DNA of 64,000 nt from Pantoea dispersa (GTDB lineage: Bacteria > Pseudomonadota > Gammaproteobacteria > Enterobacterales > Enterobacteriaceae). Shown one piece after another: positions 9,917-20,069 of the stretch (the stretch's first letter is position 1; every line of letters begins with the position of its first letter). The notes below the pieces were generated by a model that ran no database searches, had not been told where the DNA came from, and worked only from the letters and a program-made list of their open reading frames with translations. The stretch is taken from NCBI RefSeq assembly GCF_014155765.1, contig NZ_SCKT01000001.1, positions 434,001 through 498,000 on the forward strand, in the 5' to 3' direction. Made by a program: the position numbers and the translations under genes.

Positions 9917-10777
9917 TTACAGCTGTTCTGCCGCAAAGTGCTGCGTGGGTTGCGCAATCGCATCCTGCGCCGCCACCAGTTGCAGTTCATACTCGCCCAT
10001 CTCGTGGGTTTTCAGCATCACTTCATATACTGCCGCCGTCACATGTTCCAGCGCATCCTGCAGCGATTTGCCGTGCAGCAGGTCAACCAGCAACAGGCCA
10101 CTGGTCAGATCGCCAACCCCCACCGGCTGACGCACACCAAAATCCACCAGCGGACGGCTGATGTGCCAGCACTGATCGGCGGTGACCAGCAGCATTTCAA
10201 AGCGGTCGCTACGGCGTCCGGCGCGCGCCAGGTGTTTCACCAGCACCACGCGCGGCCCCTGCGCAATCAATGCGCGGGCGGCTACCACCGCCTGTTCCAC
10301 GTTTGCGACCGTCTGGCCACTGAGCATCTCCAGCTCCAGCAGGTTCGGCGCGATAAGATCGCTGGCCGGCATCGCCTGCTTGCAGTGAAACTCCGCCACG
10401 CCGGGCGCGACGATACAGCCTTTTTCCGGATGGCCCATCACCGGGTCACAGAAATACCAGGCGTCAGGATTTGCCGCCTTCACCATACGCACAATTTCCA
10501 GGATCTGTTCGCCCTGCTCCGCCGAGCCGAGATAGCCGCTCAGCACCGCATCGCAGGTTTTCAGACGATCGATGGCGGCGATCCCGCTGACGATATCGGT
10601 CAGATGGGTGGCGGGCATCACGGTGCCGGTCCAGTGACCATACTGGGTGTGATTGGAAAACTGCACGGTGTTTAACGGCCAGACGTTGGCGCCCATGCGT
10701 CGCATCGGGAATTCGGCCGCGCTGTTACCGGCGTGGCCATAAACCACGTGAGACTGGATTGCGAGGATATTTTTCAT
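9917..10777 (-). CDS. pdxY: Pyridoxal kinase PdxY
   Basis: PdxY phosphorylates pyridoxal to PLP in the vitamin B6 salvage pathway. The 286-residue protein is a ribokinase-fold kinase near-identical to E. coli PdxY, with the N-terminal [13 protein letters not shown] substrate-site segment and the C-terminal [12 protein letters not shown] nucleotide/anion-hole motif containing the catalytic aspartate. It lies downstream of tyrS on the same strand as in E. coli, but a terminator-like hairpin sits between them, so part of the tyrS transcripts probably stop before pdxY. Confidence 0.95.
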   Translation of the reverse strand: MKNILAIQSHVVYGHAGNSAAEFPMRRMGANVWPLNTVQFSNHTQYGHWTGTVMPATHLTDIVSGIAAIDRLKTCDAVLSGYLGSAEQGEQILEIVRMVKAANPDAWYFCDPVMGHPEKGCIVAPGVAEFHCKQAMPASDLIAPNLLELEMLSGQTVANVEQAVVAARALIAQGPRVVLVKHLARAGRRSDRFEMLLVTADQCWHISRPLVDFGVRQPVGVGDLTSGLLLVDLLHGKSLQDALEHVTAAVYEVMLKTHEMGEYELQLVAAQDAIAQPTQHFAAEQL

Positions 10778-10798
10778 TATTGCCCTGTACTGCTTGCC

Positions 10799-10823
10799 AT
10801 AAAAAAGGGCCGGAGACCGGCCC
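10799..10823 (-). terminator. Terminator between tyrS and pdxY
   Basis: Read on the minus strand, GGGCCGGTCTCCGGCCC is followed by six T. It lies just after the tyrS stop and about 20 bp before the pdxY start, suggesting attenuation of pdxY expression from tyrS. Confidence 0.8.
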
Positions 10824-10830
10824 TTGCACC

Positions 10831-12105
10831 TTACTGCCAGCTAATCAGGCAGTAGTGTTTTTTGCCGCGACGCAGCAGCGTGTAACGACCAAACAGTTTG
10901 TCGCTGTCGCTGAAACGATACTCGGCATCAGACTGTTTCTCACCGTTGACAGACACCGCGTTGGAGCCAATCATGGTGCGCGCCTGGCCGCGTGACGGCA
11001 CCAGTTCCGCCGCCACCAGCGCCTGTTGCAGATCGTCGTCCGCCTTCAGGCTAATGGTCGGCATGCCATCCTGTGCCAGCTGCTCAAAGTCCGCTTCGGT
11101 CATGTCGCTCAGACTGCCGGAGAACAGGCTGTCAGTGATGCGCTTCGCCGCGCTCAGACCGCTTTCGCCGTGCACCAGACGCGTCACCTGCTCTGCCAGC
11201 ACATACTGCGCGCGCGGCGCTTTGCCACTGGTTTTGTCTTCTTCTTCCAGCGCATTGATCTCTTCAATGCTCATGAAGGTGAAGAACTTCAGGAAGCGAT
11301 AGACGTCCGCGTCGGCGGTGTTGATCCAGAACTGGTAGAACTTGTACGGACTGGTTTTCTTCGCATCCAGCCATACCGCGCCACCTTCGGTTTTACCAAA
11401 TTTGGTGCCGTCCGACTTGGTGATCAGTGGCACAGTCAGTCCCCACGCCTGCTGCTGATGCAGACGACGCGTCAGATCGATGCCGGAGGTGATGTTCCCC
11501 CACTGGTCGGAGCCGCCAATCTGCAGCACCACGTCGTAGCGCTTGTTCAGTTCGGCAAAGTCGTAACCCTGCAGCAGGTTGTAGGAAAACTCGGTGTAGG
11601 AGATGCCCTGATCTTCACGGTTCAGGCGCATCTTCACCGCTTCACGGTTGATCATCTGGTTGACCGAGAAGTGCTTACCGATATCGCGCAGGAAGGTCAG
11701 CACGTTCATGCCGCCAAACCAGTCATAGTTGTTGGCCGCGATGGCGCTGTTGTCGCCGCAGTCAAAATCGAGGAAAGGCGCAACCTGTTTGCGGATCTTC
11801 TCTACCCACTCGTTAACGGTTTCCGTGGTGTTGAGTTTACGTTCGGCCGCTTTAAAGCTGGGATCGCCAATCAGGCCGGTGGCACCGCCGACCAGGGCCA
11901 CCGGCTTGTGGCCGGCATCCTGGAAACGTTTCAGGCACAGCAGCGGCACCAGATGGCCCAAGTGCAAGCTATCAGCGGTGGGATCAAAGCCGCAATAGAG
12001 TGCAATTGGCCCTTGCGCCAGCCGCTCTGCTAACGCTTCCTCGTCCGTTACCTGGGCTACTAAGCCTCTCTCTTGCAATTGTTGTATCAGGTTACTGCTG
12101 GTCAT
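10831..12105 (-). CDS. tyrS: Tyrosine--tRNA ligase
   Basis: TyrS charges tRNA-Tyr with tyrosine using ATP. The 424-residue class I synthetase shows the HIGH-type motif in [11 protein letters not shown] (about residues 40-50), the KMSKS-type motif KFGKT (about residues 235-239) and a C-terminal S4-like RNA-binding domain ([20 protein letters not shown]). The frame is open 14 codons upstream, but ATG 12105 matches the E. coli start (MASSNLIKQLQERG). It belongs to the anmK-mliC-pdxH-tyrS-pdxY cluster conserved in enterobacteria. Confidence 0.97.
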   Translation of the reverse strand: MTSSNLIQQLQERGLVAQVTDEEALAERLAQGPIALYCGFDPTADSLHLGHLVPLLCLKRFQDAGHKPVALVGGATGLIGDPSFKAAERKLNTTETVNEWVEKIRKQVAPFLDFDCGDNSAIAANNYDWFGGMNVLTFLRDIGKHFSVNQMINREAVKMRLNREDQGISYTEFSYNLLQGYDFAELNKRYDVVLQIGGSDQWGNITSGIDLTRRLHQQQAWGLTVPLITKSDGTKFGKTEGGAVWLDAKKTSPYKFYQFWINTADADVYRFLKFFTFMSIEEINALEEEDKTSGKAPRAQYVLAEQVTRLVHGESGLSAAKRITDSLFSGSLSDMTEADFEQLAQDGMPTISLKADDDLQQALVAAELVPSRGQARTMIGSNAVSVNGEKQSDAEYRFSDSDKLFGRYTLLRRGKKHYCLISWQ

Positions 12106-12244
12106 CACTGACTCCAAATTGATCAGACTGCACCTATGCTGGTACACAGCTGTCCGCTGACGTGCGGATACGAAAAAAATGAGGGCTATAGCATAAAGCG
12201 CTGACGAGCCGTGCGCCAGCGCTGAAAGGGGATAAAACGCAGTT

Positions 12245-12901
12245 TTACGGTGCTAAACGGTCGATTGTCCAGCCGCTGCCATCACGCTGATAAAGGAAGC
12301 GGTCATGCAGGCGATGTTCGCCGCCCTGCCAGAACTCCATGGTGTGGAATCTGACGCGGAATCCGCCCCAGAAACTCGGCAGCGGCACTTCCCCCTGCTG
12401 AAACTTCTGCTTCAGCTCAAGGAATTTGCCCTCGAGCACGCCGCGCGCGGAAATCCGGCTCGACTGTTTCGATACCCAGGCGCCAATCTGGCTGTCACGC
12501 GGACGGCTGTGGAAGTACTTCAGCACTTCCAGCGGCGACAGTTTCTCCACTTCGCCCAGCACCATCACCTGACGCTCAAGGAAGTGCCAGGGGAAATGCA
12601 GGGAAATGCGCGGATTGTCCGCCAGCTGCAGCGCTTTACGGCTGCCGAGGTTGGTGTAAAACACCATGCCCTGCTCATCGTAGTGTTTAAGCAGGACGAT
12701 GCGCTGATAGGGCTGGCCGCTGCTGTCCACCGTCGCCACCGTCATAGCGGTGGGATCGGGCAGCTGCGCGGCGCACGCCTGCTGCAGCCACTGCTCAAAC
12801 AGCGCCAGAGGAGTATCTGGCAAATCTTTGCGCCGCAGCCCGCCGCGCGTGTACTCCCGACGCAGGTGGGCAATTTGTTGCAAGCTGTCACTGTCGCTCA
12901 T
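12245..12901 (-). CDS. pdxH: Pyridoxamine/pyridoxine 5'-phosphate oxidase
   Basis: PdxH is the FMN-dependent oxidase that converts PNP and PMP to PLP, the last step of B6 synthesis and salvage. At 218 residues it matches the E. coli enzyme in length and sequence. Conserved segments include the FMN/PLP-binding [19 protein letters not shown] and SKQSSRIS, and the C-terminal [15 protein letters not shown]. It starts 20 bp after the mliC stop and precedes tyrS, in keeping with a shared transcript. PdxY further on acts in the same vitamin pathway. Confidence 0.97.
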   Translation of the reverse strand: MSDSDSLQQIAHLRREYTRGGLRRKDLPDTPLALFEQWLQQACAAQLPDPTAMTVATVDSSGQPYQRIVLLKHYDEQGMVFYTNLGSRKALQLADNPRISLHFPWHFLERQVMVLGEVEKLSPLEVLKYFHSRPRDSQIGAWVSKQSSRISARGVLEGKFLELKQKFQQGEVPLPSFWGGFRVRFHTMEFWQGGEHRLHDRFLYQRDGSGWTIDRLAP

Positions 12902-12921
12902 GCTGGTATCCCGGTTCTCTC

Positions 12922-13251
12922 TTACTGTGCGGAGGCATCCGCGTTCTGCAGTTCACAATCATTAATCACGATTTTATCGTTGCGTTCAACAAAGGCGCCA
13001 TTGCCTTTTGACCAGAAAACGTAGGTCCCATCGCTGTAACGCGCGCCGGAGGCAGACACCGTCTGGGTCAGCGTGAGCGGTTTGCCGTCCAGAATAAAGC
13101 TCACCTGCTGCTTCGCGTTGTCCAGCGTGACCGTCAGCGGCAGCGTGCCACACTGGTAATGTAACGTCTCTGGCGCGGGTGCAGGCTTATGCCAGATACC
13201 ACAGCCGCTGAGTAAGGTCAGGGTGCCGGCCAGCACGATCATCTTCTTCAT
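12922..13251 (-). CDS. mliC: MliC-family lysozyme-inhibitor lipoprotein
   Basis: MliC is an outer-membrane lipoprotein that inhibits C-type lysozyme in the periplasm. The 109-residue precursor has a short signal peptide ending in the lipobox LLSGC (Cys at about residue 17), followed by the MliC domain. [13 protein letters not shown] and the C-terminal NDCELQ supply a likely disulfide pair, and [21 protein letters not shown] covers the conserved Ser/Lys inhibitory loop region. A good Shine-Dalgarno (AAGGAG) precedes ATG 13251. It starts 9 bp downstream of anmK, so both belong to one transcript that handles peptidoglycan turnover and lysozyme defence. Confidence 0.92.
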   Translation of the reverse strand: MKKMIVLAGTLTLLSGCGIWHKPAPAPETLHYQCGTLPLTVTLDNAKQQVSFILDGKPLTLTQTVSASGARYSDGTYVFWSKGNGAFVERNDKIVINDCELQNADASAQ

Positions 13252-13260
13252 GTTTGCTCC

Positions 13261-14382
13261 TTAACGTATTGCATGGGGATTGGCGGGATAGATGGCACCC
13301 AGCACGCTCATTTCGCGCGCGCCGGTTACCGCCGGCAGATTGCCCGGCAGCCCGGACAGGGTGCGGAACGCCAGCCAGGCAAAGGCCAGCGCCTCCATAT
13401 CATCACCGCTGATACCGGCCTGATCGGTGGTGCCCACCTCAGTGCCAGACAGATGCGCGGCCAGCCGCGCCATCAGCAGCGGATTGCGACTGCCGCCGCC
13501 GCACACCAGCAGACGATCGCAGCCATCGTTGAGCTGTACCTGATGGGCGATGGTCAGCGCGGTCAGCTCGCACAGCGTTGCCTGCACATCCTGCGGGGCC
13601 AGTGCCGGGAAGCGCTGCAGCTGCTGTTCCACCCAGCCCAGGTTGAAGTATTCCCGACCGGTGCTTTTGGGTGGCGGCAGCGCAAACCACGGATCGCCGA
13701 GCATCTGCTCCAGCAGCGCGGGCACGACCTGGCCACTGCGCGCCCAGCCGGCATCTTTATCAAACGGCAGGCCTTTGTGGCGCCAGATCCACGCATCCAT
13801 CAGCATATTGCCCGGTCCGGTATCAAAGCCGCGCACCGGCTGACCGGGGATCAGCAGCGACAGATTGGCGATGCCGCCAATATTCAGCACCATGCGCCGT
13901 TCAACGCTGTCCATCAGCAACGCCTGGTGAAAAGCCGGTACCAGCGGTGCGCCCTGGCCGCCCAGCGCCATGTCGCGGCGGCGAAAATCGCCCACCACCG
14001 TGACGCCGGTCGCGGCAGCGATCTGGTTATTGTCGCCAATTTGCAGCGTATTTGGTGCCGCCGACTGCGGCTCGTGCCACACCGTCTGGCCGTGGCAGCC
14101 AATCGCCATGATATCGCTGGCCTCCAGCGCCTGCTGCTGCATCAGCGTCAGTACGGCTTCCGCAAACAGCTGGCCGAGCCGGGTATCAAGCTGACCGAGC
14201 TGCGACAGCGTCAGCGTCTGTCCCTGACAAATCGCCAGCACCTGCTGACGCAGCGCCAGCGGGATGGGATGGCAGTAGCTGGCCTGTTGCGCCACCATAT
14301 GCTGGTCGATCGCGGCCAGCACGACGTCTACGCCGTCCAGACTGGTGCCGGACATCACGCCGATATAGCGTCCTGATTTCAT
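13261..14382 (-). CDS. anmK: Anhydro-N-acetylmuramic acid kinase
   Basis: AnmK converts cell-wall-derived anhydro-MurNAc plus ATP to MurNAc-6-phosphate in murein recycling. The 373-residue protein is a sugar-kinase/HSP70-fold enzyme. The N-terminal phosphate loop [14 protein letters not shown] (residues 8-21), [11 protein letters not shown], the catalytic region [23 protein letters not shown], and the C-terminal [12 protein letters not shown] are all visible and match E. coli AnmK. It is the first gene of the minus-strand cluster running to pdxY. Confidence 0.96.
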   Translation of the reverse strand: MKSGRYIGVMSGTSLDGVDVVLAAIDQHMVAQQASYCHPIPLALRQQVLAICQGQTLTLSQLGQLDTRLGQLFAEAVLTLMQQQALEASDIMAIGCHGQTVWHEPQSAAPNTLQIGDNNQIAAATGVTVVGDFRRRDMALGGQGAPLVPAFHQALLMDSVERRMVLNIGGIANLSLLIPGQPVRGFDTGPGNMLMDAWIWRHKGLPFDKDAGWARSGQVVPALLEQMLGDPWFALPPPKSTGREYFNLGWVEQQLQRFPALAPQDVQATLCELTALTIAHQVQLNDGCDRLLVCGGGSRNPLLMARLAAHLSGTEVGTTDQAGISGDDMEALAFAWLAFRTLSGLPGNLPAVTGAREMSVLGAIYPANPHAIR

Positions 14383-14609
14383 AGCGCTTCCTTACCCGTT
14401 TGCGGGCCTGCAATGCATCTGTGTTTAGCCTGGCAAATTACCGGGGCTAATTCTATGATAAATTTCCGCTTTTCAACTGCGCTGCGACACGCATTCCGGC
14501 AGCAAACTATTTTCATCCGGCAATTGAATTTTTGTTGATGGGCGGTGGTCTATGCTTCGGCCCAGCCGCATATTGTTCGGACATCGCGTCAATTGACCAT
14601 TTTCTGACT

Positions 14610-14615
14610 TATACT
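14610..14615 (+). promoter_or_regulatory. Candidate -10 element for slyB
   Basis: TATACT lies 52 bp before the slyB ATG. No properly spaced -35 is visible (TTGACC at 14593 is only 11 bp away), consistent with an activator-dependent promoter. slyB is PhoP-regulated in E. coli, but I could not define a PhoP box here. Confidence 0.35.
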
Positions 14616-14667
14616 GTTGCAGTACAGGACGAGAATATGGCGTTTTTTTGCATTAAGGAGCTTTCTC

Positions 14668-15135
14668 ATGATTAAGCGTTTCGTAGCCGTAGCCCTGGCG
14701 GGTATCACGCTGGCTGGCTGTGTTAATAACGATACCCTTTCCGGCGATGTTTACAGCGCCAGCGAAGCCAAGCAGGTTCAAAGCGTCTCATACGGTACGC
14801 TGGTATCCGTGCGTCCGGTAAAAATTCAGGGCGGCGATGACAGTAATGTGATCGGTGCCATTGGCGGTGCGGTGCTGGGTGGTTTCCTCGGTAACACCAT
14901 CGGCGGCGGCGCGGGGCGCAGTCTGGCAACAGCCGGCGGTGCGGTTCTGGGCGGCGTAGCCGGTCAGGGCGTGCAGGGTGCGCTCAACAAATCTGACGGC
15001 GTAGAGCTGGAGATCCGTAAGGATGACGGCAATACCATTATGGTGGTGCAGAAGCAGTCCGCCAGTCGTTACTCGGTCGGCCAGCGCGTGGTGATGGCCT
15101 CCAACGGCAGCCAGGTCACCGTCTCTCCGCGCTAA
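14668..15135 (+). CDS. slyB: Outer-membrane lipoprotein SlyB
   Basis: SlyB is a small outer-membrane lipoprotein of the PhoPQ regulon linked to envelope integrity. The 155-residue precursor has a signal peptide with lipobox TLAGC (Cys at residue 18). It then has a glycine-zipper segment (about residues 68-110, GAIGGAVLGGFLGNTIGGGAG and a second glycine-rich stretch) that could insert in the membrane, and a C-terminal soluble beta domain. ATG 14668, preceded by AAGGAG, matches the E. coli MIKRVL-type start; upstream in-frame codons lack this signal. A bidirectional terminator follows. Confidence 0.95.
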   Translation: MIKRFVAVALAGITLAGCVNNDTLSGDVYSASEAKQVQSVSYGTLVSVRPVKIQGGDDSNVIGAIGGAVLGGFLGNTIGGGAGRSLATAGGAVLGGVAGQGVQGALNKSDGVELEIRKDDGNTIMVVQKQSASRYSVGQRVVMASNGSQVTVSPR

Positions 15136-15145
15136 GCGCGCAGAT

Positions 15146-15178
15146 AAAAAAAACCGACGCCAGTGCGTCGGTTTTTTT
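15146..15178. terminator. Bidirectional terminator between slyB and slyA
   Basis: A stem CCGACGC / GCGTCGG with a 4-nt loop is flanked by A-runs on the left and T-runs on the right, so it can end transcripts from both convergent genes. It overlaps the slyA stop codon. Confidence 0.88.
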
Positions 15179-15614
15179 ATTTCTCGCGGTTCTGCAACTC
15201 GAGAATGTTTTTTTCCAGCCGGGCAATCAGCGTCACCATCTGATTGATCTCTTCGAGGCTGATGCCGGAGAGGATATCGTCACGCGTCGCGTCGATCACG
15301 TTTTCGACCTGCTCAATGATCGGTTCAGCCTGACGGGTCAGCTTGATGCGCTTGGCGCGGCGATCGTTAGCGCAGGTGGCGCGGGTGATGAGCCCCTTCT
15401 CTTCCAGCTGATCCAGCGTACGCACCAGCGACGGCTGCTCAATACCGATGGCTTTCGCCAGCTGAATCTGCGACTGCTCTGGCGGGAGTTGATGAATATT
15501 GTGCAACGTCACCCAGTGGGTTTGTGTCAACTCAAGCGGCTTCAGACGCTGGTCGATCAACGCGCGCCAGATGCGCACCAGGCGAGACAGATCTGTTCCA
15601 AGCGGCGTATCCAT
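15177..15614 (-). CDS. slyA: MarR-family transcriptional regulator SlyA
   Basis: SlyA is a dimeric MarR-type winged-helix regulator that counters H-NS silencing of envelope and virulence genes and is affected by small aromatic carboxylates. The 145-residue protein is near-identical to E. coli/Salmonella SlyA. The DNA-recognition helix and wing occupy about residues 50-90 ([18 protein letters not shown], then [12 protein letters not shown]). The N terminus begins MDTPLG, slightly different from MKLESPLG. A SlyA consensus-like site lies 16 bp upstream of its start, between it and the divergent ydhIJK, suggesting autoregulation and control of that efflux operon. Confidence 0.96.
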   Translation of the reverse strand: MDTPLGTDLSRLVRIWRALIDQRLKPLELTQTHWVTLHNIHQLPPEQSQIQLAKAIGIEQPSLVRTLDQLEEKGLITRATCANDRRAKRIKLTRQAEPIIEQVENVIDATRDDILSGISLEEINQMVTLIARLEKNILELQNREK

Positions 15615-15629
15615 TTCATCTCCTTATAA

Positions 15630-15641
15630 TTAGCTTGCTAG
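15630..15641 (-). promoter_or_regulatory. Candidate SlyA operator
   Basis: On the minus strand the sequence CTAGCAAGCTAA matches the SlyA consensus TTAGCAAGCTAA at 11 of 12 positions. It lies in the slyA-ydhI divergent intergenic region, 16 bp from the slyA start codon and just upstream of its AAGGAG. This is the expected position for autorepression. Confidence 0.72.
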
Positions 15642-15764
15642 CTATCAAGCCAGATTTTACACTATTCTGCGAGTTTACAGGACAAATTACAAATCCCGGG
15701 CCAGACGGCACGCCCGCTGTCTACACTTGATTTAACCGTGCCCGGGTAAAAAGGATGATGCCAC

Positions 15765-16001
15765 GTGTCAATCTTCGCGCTCACCGCGACGGCACCGCTG
15801 ACCGATCTGGTGTTCGGTGCCTCACTGTTCTTCCCGCCGCTGTTCAAAGCGGTGCTGCTGGGCTTCTTTTTCTGGCTGCTGATTCATCCGCTGCTGCGCG
15901 GCTGGATCTACTCCGGCGATGTCTGGCACCCCACCTTAATGGATCTCTCACTGTTTGTTCTGTGCGTGAGCGGCGCACTGTGGATACTGAGCCTCGGATA
16001 A
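15765..16001 (+). CDS. ydhI: Small membrane protein YdhI (DUF1656)
   Basis: YdhI-type proteins accompany HlyD-like and FUSC-like partners in inner-membrane efflux systems such as AaeXAB. The 78-residue protein has two hydrophobic helices (about residues 12-45 and 58-76) and the DUF1656 character [34 protein letters not shown]. The start is GTG 15765, preceded by AAGGATG. It is the first gene of ydhI-ydhJ-ydhK, divergent from slyA. Its biochemical role is unproven. Confidence 0.9.
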   Translation: MSIFALTATAPLTDLVFGASLFFPPLFKAVLLGFFFWLLIHPLLRGWIYSGDVWHPTLMDLSLFVLCVSGALWILSLG

Positions 16002-16007
16002 ATCACC

Positions 16008-16865
16008 ATGAAATTCAACCCCTTTAAGTACTTTTCTACCCTTGTGGTGTTTACCCTGGCGCTGCTCGCAGGCTGGTGGATGTGGAACTACTACATGCAG
16101 GCCCCGTGGACGCGCGATGGCAAAGTGCGCGCTGAACTGGTGGACGTGACGCCCGAGGTCTCCGGCCGTATCAGCACGCTGGCCGTGCGCGACAATCAGT
16201 TCGTGCATAAAGGCGAGGAGCTGCTGACGCTGGATCCGGTGCCGTGGCAGATTGCGCTGGCCAATGCGCAGGCCCAGCTGGCGAAGGCGCAGGCCGACCT
16301 CGCCAAAGCGCAGCATGAGGCGGATCGCCGTGCCAGCCTGCCGCGTAACGTGATCTCCGCTGAAGATATGGACGCGGCGCGCCTCAACGCGAATGCGGCG
16401 GCCGCCACAGCGAAAGCCGCACAGGCGATGCTCGATCAGGCGCGCTGGAACCTGCAGCAAACCACGGTGACGGCCCCGACCGACGGCTGGGTCAGTAACC
16501 TGACGCTGCGTGCCGGCAATTACGCGACCGCCGGTACGCCACTGTTCGCGCTGGTCGACAGCCACTCTTACTATGTGATGGGCTATTTCGAAGAGACCAA
16601 ACTGCGCCATATCCAGCCCGGCGCGGCGGCGCAAATCGTGCTGTATAGCAACGGCGCACGACTGCAGGGCCAGGTGGAGAGCATCGGACGTGCCATTTAC
16701 GATCAAAGCATCGCCAGCGACGGCGGTCTGGTGCCCGATATCAAACCCAACGTGCCGTGGGTCAGGCTGGCGCAGCGCGTCCCGGTGCGTATCCGGCTAA
16801 ACGCGGTACCGGATAATGTGCCGCTGGTGGCCGGTACCACCTGCACCATCTCTGTCGCGCACTGA
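16008..16865 (+). CDS. ydhJ: HlyD/EmrA-type periplasmic adaptor YdhJ
   Basis: This is a membrane fusion protein that would bridge the inner-membrane pump to the outer membrane. The 285-residue protein has one N-terminal membrane anchor (about residues 12-30), a biotinyl-lipoyl-like half ([20 protein letters not shown]), an alanine-rich alpha-helical hairpin (about residues 80-145), the second lipoyl half ([18 protein letters not shown]) and a beta-barrel domain. It resembles AaeA. It starts 6 bp after ydhI and ends 7 bp before ydhK. Confidence 0.92.
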   Translation: MKFNPFKYFSTLVVFTLALLAGWWMWNYYMQAPWTRDGKVRAELVDVTPEVSGRISTLAVRDNQFVHKGEELLTLDPVPWQIALANAQAQLAKAQADLAKAQHEADRRASLPRNVISAEDMDAARLNANAAAATAKAAQAMLDQARWNLQQTTVTAPTDGWVSNLTLRAGNYATAGTPLFALVDSHSYYVMGYFEETKLRHIQPGAAAQIVLYSNGARLQGQVESIGRAIYDQSIASDGGLVPDIKPNVPWVRLAQRVPVRIRLNAVPDNVPLVAGTTCTISVAH

Positions 16866-16872
16866 GGCCGGC

Positions 16873-18873
16873 ATGAATCTGCAGTGGCTGGCCTGGCACA
16901 ATCTGCCGTGGATAAAGGCAACCGGCGGCGAGTGGCGCTATGCGTTGCGTAACGCTATCGCGATGTGTCTGGCGCTCACCCTGGCGTATGCGCTGCAATT
17001 GGATCAGCCTTACTGGGCCATGACGTCCGCCGCGGTGGTGAGTTTTCCCACCGTCGGCGGCGCCATCAGCAAAAGCCTGGGCCGCATCGTCGGCAGCCTG
17101 CTCGGTGCCAGCGCCGCGCTGCTGATTGCCGGCCATACGCTCAACGAACCGTGGCTGTTTGCCTTTTTCATGGCCGGCTGGCTGGCTCTCTGCACCTGGG
17201 TCGCCAGCCATTTTCAGAACAATGTGGCCTACGCCTTTTCACTGGCCGGTTACACCGCCGCGATTATCGCCTTCAGCAGCGTTAACGTTAGCGACGTCAG
17301 CCAGCTGTGGGACATCACCCAGGCGCGCGTGTGCGAAGTGATCGTCGGGATTCTCTGTGCCGGGCTGATGATGATGATCCTGCCCAGCACCTCGGACGGC
17401 AGCGCACTGATGCTATCGCTGCGCCAGATGCACACCCGCCTGCTCGACCACGCCGTGCTACTGTTGCAGCAGAGCAGCACGGAAAATGTGCGCACCGCCC
17501 ACGAAACGGTGATCAGCCAAATCCTCACCATGAATCTGCTGCGCATTCAGGCCTTCTGGAGCTACTATCGCTTCCGCCGGCAAAATAACGTGCTTAACTA
17601 CGTGCTGCATCAGCAGCTGCGCCTGACCAGCGTGCTCTCCAGCCTGCGGCGCATGCTGCTTAACTGGCCCGACGCGCCGCCGGTGCTGTACAGCGCAATG
17701 CAACAGCTGCTGCACGAACTGGCGCAGCCGCAGTGTGATAAATACCGGCTGGCGCAGATTCTGCGCAGCATCACACCGGACGTGCACGGTGATTTCCGCC
17801 AGCGTGCTTTTGTCCAGCGGCTGCGCTACTTCTGCTGGGTGTGGCTGAATGTGGAGCGCTGGATTCGCCTGATCGAGCGCGCCGACGCTGACACCCGTTT
17901 CCAGCCACCGTACGCGCCGGCACTGGCACGTGCCAGCGACAGTGCCGAAGCTGGCTGGAGTGCGCTGCGCACGTTTAGCGTGATCATGCTGGGCTGCGCG
18001 TTCTGGATCGGGACCCAGTGGGACGCTGGCGCCGCCGCGCTGACGCTTACCGCTATTGCCTGCGTGCTCTACTCGTCATCGCCTTCGCCCGGCGGCAGCG
18101 TGTCGCTGCTGCTGAAAACGCTGCTGTGGCTGTCGCTGTTCAGCTTTGTGCTGCAGTTTGGCCTGATGGTACAAATCAGCGCGCTGTGGCAGTTTTTGCT
18201 GCTGCTGTTCCCGCTGCTGCTGACGCTGCAACTGCTTAAGCTGCAACAGAAGCAACGCGCCGCGCTGTGGGGCCAGTTTATTGTGTTTATGGGATCGTTT
18301 ATCGCGGTAAGTAATCCGCCAGACTGGGATTTCCAGAGCTTCCTTAACGATAACCTGGCAAAAGTGTGTGGTGTCCTGCTGGCGTGGCTGGCGTTTCAGG
18401 TGTTACAGCCGGGTTCTGATGCGCGCCGCAGCCGGCGCCATATCCGGGCGCTGCGCCACGCTTTTCTCGATCAGCTACGTCGCCAGCCGCGCCTGAGTGA
18501 AAGCCGGTTTGAATCGCAGATTTATCATCACATCAGCCAGCTGAGCCACAGCCGTGATGAGCAGGCGCGCCTGTGGCTGCTGCGCTGGGGCGTGGTGCTG
18601 CTGAACTGTTCGCACATTGTCTGGCAGCTGCGCGCCTGGCAACCCCGCTCACCGGCGCTGGCGCAGCTGCGCGACAGCAGTCTGCAGGACTTGCAGCGTA
18701 TTATGAGTTTGCGCGGTGTGCGTCACGACTCGCTGCAGACCGCGCTGGATACGCTGCAGCAGGCCATTGATCAGCTTCAGGGGCAGCCGGAGAGCGACGC
18801 GAATACCCTGGCGGGTATGTTGTGGCGCCTGCGCTGTTCGCTGGCGCAGCTGCGTCAGGCGGTGCCGGATTGA
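16873..18873 (+). CDS. ydhK: FUSC-family inner-membrane efflux protein YdhK
   Basis: YdhK resembles AaeB, a predicted proton-driven exporter of aromatic acids. The 666-residue protein has two clusters of membrane helices (about residues 20-170 and 365-520), each followed by a long soluble region, the arrangement typical of the FUSC superfamily. The ATG at 16873 lies 7 bp after the ydhJ stop; an in-frame extension upstream overlaps ydhJ and is not supported by homologues. With YdhI and YdhJ it forms a three-part efflux unit likely under SlyA control. Substrate not known. Confidence 0.92.
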   Translation: MNLQWLAWHNLPWIKATGGEWRYALRNAIAMCLALTLAYALQLDQPYWAMTSAAVVSFPTVGGAISKSLGRIVGSLLGASAALLIAGHTLNEPWLFAFFMAGWLALCTWVASHFQNNVAYAFSLAGYTAAIIAFSSVNVSDVSQLWDITQARVCEVIVGILCAGLMMMILPSTSDGSALMLSLRQMHTRLLDHAVLLLQQSSTENVRTAHETVISQILTMNLLRIQAFWSYYRFRRQNNVLNYVLHQQLRLTSVLSSLRRMLLNWPDAPPVLYSAMQQLLHELAQPQCDKYRLAQILRSITPDVHGDFRQRAFVQRLRYFCWVWLNVERWIRLIERADADTRFQPPYAPALARASDSAEAGWSALRTFSVIMLGCAFWIGTQWDAGAAALTLTAIACVLYSSSPSPGGSVSLLLKTLLWLSLFSFVLQFGLMVQISALWQFLLLLFPLLLTLQLLKLQQKQRAALWGQFIVFMGSFIAVSNPPDWDFQSFLNDNLAKVCGVLLAWLAFQVLQPGSDARRSRRHIRALRHAFLDQLRRQPRLSESRFESQIYHHISQLSHSRDEQARLWLLRWGVVLLNCSHIVWQLRAWQPRSPALAQLRDSSLQDLQRIMSLRGVRHDSLQTALDTLQQAIDQLQGQPESDANTLAGMLWRLRCSLAQLRQAVPD

Positions 18874-19341
18874 TCATTCACAGTATTGGGTAAACTGACG
18901 ATCAAAGTCATCGTGCAACTGCTGCAGGGTCTTCTGCCCTTCAAAGCGGGTTTTATCCTGCTCGGACATCGGTTCGATCACCAGCGCTTTCTCATCCGAC
19001 GAGTAGATAAAGCGCCGTGCCAGCGTGCTGCCGGTAAAACTGGTGCCCTGAATGCCGCCGCACACCACGGTGATGCTGTGACGGCGGATTTCGGTATGGG
19101 TGAAATTGGTTTCGGTGGCGCTGCGCAGGACGTTCTGACAGCCTTTAGCTTGCAGCCGCTGCAGGGTATGCTGCGTCAGCCATTCGCGGCCGCGGGCAAT
19201 ATTTTCACAACTGGCGCGCAGCGGATTGGTATCTATATCGCGCTGCAGCTGACGGCTGGCCTCCAGTCGCAGCTGGGTATCATTCGGGCGATCACAGCCC
19301 ACCAGCGCTAAACACAACAGCAAAATCCCACGCGTTTTCAT
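18874..19341 (-). CDS. Unrecognised lipoprotein next to sodC
   Basis: I do not recognise this 155-residue protein. It has a signal peptide (MKTRGILLLCLALVGC) with lipobox LVGC. Aspartate at +2 (C-D-R-P) predicts retention in the inner membrane by the usual +2 rule. The mature part is mainly helical and charged, with cysteines in RASCENIARG, AKGCQNV, VVCGGIQG and the C-terminal QYCE, which could form two disulfides. The upstream 13 in-frame codons are unlikely since ATG 19341 starts the signal peptide. E. coli has no gene between ydhK and sodC. Its stop abuts the convergent ydhK stop. Confidence 0.75.
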   Translation of the reverse strand: MKTRGILLLCLALVGCDRPNDTQLRLEASRQLQRDIDTNPLRASCENIARGREWLTQHTLQRLQAKGCQNVLRSATETNFTHTEIRRHSITVVCGGIQGTSFTGSTLARRFIYSSDEKALVIEPMSEQDKTRFEGQKTLQQLHDDFDRQFTQYCE

Positions 19342-19469
19342 GCCTGCCCCTGAGCGGTTCCGTTCCTGAATCAACATCATAGGATGGAATGTTGCCGCTG
19401 AGTAGCACGAAAATGGGTCAGAATTTTTCTGCGCGGCGGCGGCGGGTCAGGCCCGTCGCCGCCCGGTAG

Positions 19470-19988
19470 TCAGATCACGCCGCAGGCCAGACGTGCCCCG
19501 CCACCGCCAAGCGGTTGCGGATGGTCAGCATGGTTATCGCCGCCGACGTGCACCATCAACGCTTTGCCTTTGATCTCGCTCAGCGATTTCAGGCGGGGCG
19601 CCACCACGGGATAGCTGGCTTTGCCGTCGTCGGTGACATACAGCGCGGGCAAATCGCCGAGGTGACCGTCAGCGTACGGACCGAGGTGCTTGCCACTGTT
19701 GTGCGGATCGAGGTGACCGCCCGCCGCGCCGGCCGCCACGGTTTTGCCGGCGGATTCGCCGGGCTCACAGCTGCCTTTGGCATGGACGTGGAAGCCATGA
19801 ATGCCAGGTTTCAGCCCGCTCAGCGCCGGCGCGAACTGCAGACCATACGGGGTTTCGCTGATGGTCACCTTACCGATCGACTCACCGATACCCTGCGCCG
19901 TCACCTGATGCAGCGTCACGTCTTCTGACGCCGCGTGTGCACCGGCAGCACACGCCAGCGTCAGCACGGCCATAATGGTTTTTTTCAT
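19470..19988 (-). CDS. sodC: Periplasmic Cu,Zn superoxide dismutase
   Basis: SodC dismutes superoxide in the periplasm. The 172-residue precursor has a cleavable signal peptide (about residues 1-19, ending AHA-A). The copper/zinc ligand segments HGFHVHAKGSCEPG, GGHLDPHNSGKHLGPYADGHLGDLP and MVHVGGDNHADHP are complete, and GGGGARLACGVI carries the second disulfide cysteine and the conserved arginine. A GC-rich stem-loop follows the stop. Gene order sodC-ydhF-ydhL matches E. coli. Confidence 0.96.
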   Translation of the reverse strand: MKKTIMAVLTLACAAGAHAASEDVTLHQVTAQGIGESIGKVTISETPYGLQFAPALSGLKPGIHGFHVHAKGSCEPGESAGKTVAAGAAGGHLDPHNSGKHLGPYADGHLGDLPALYVTDDGKASYPVVAPRLKSLSEIKGKALMVHVGGDNHADHPQPLGGGGARLACGVI

Positions 19989-20069
19989 AACGTCTCCTTA
20001 CGGTTCAGATTCCCTCTAAGCCTGGACCGCTTTTGCCCAGGCTGCCGTAGTTTGACGCAGATTTACGCT

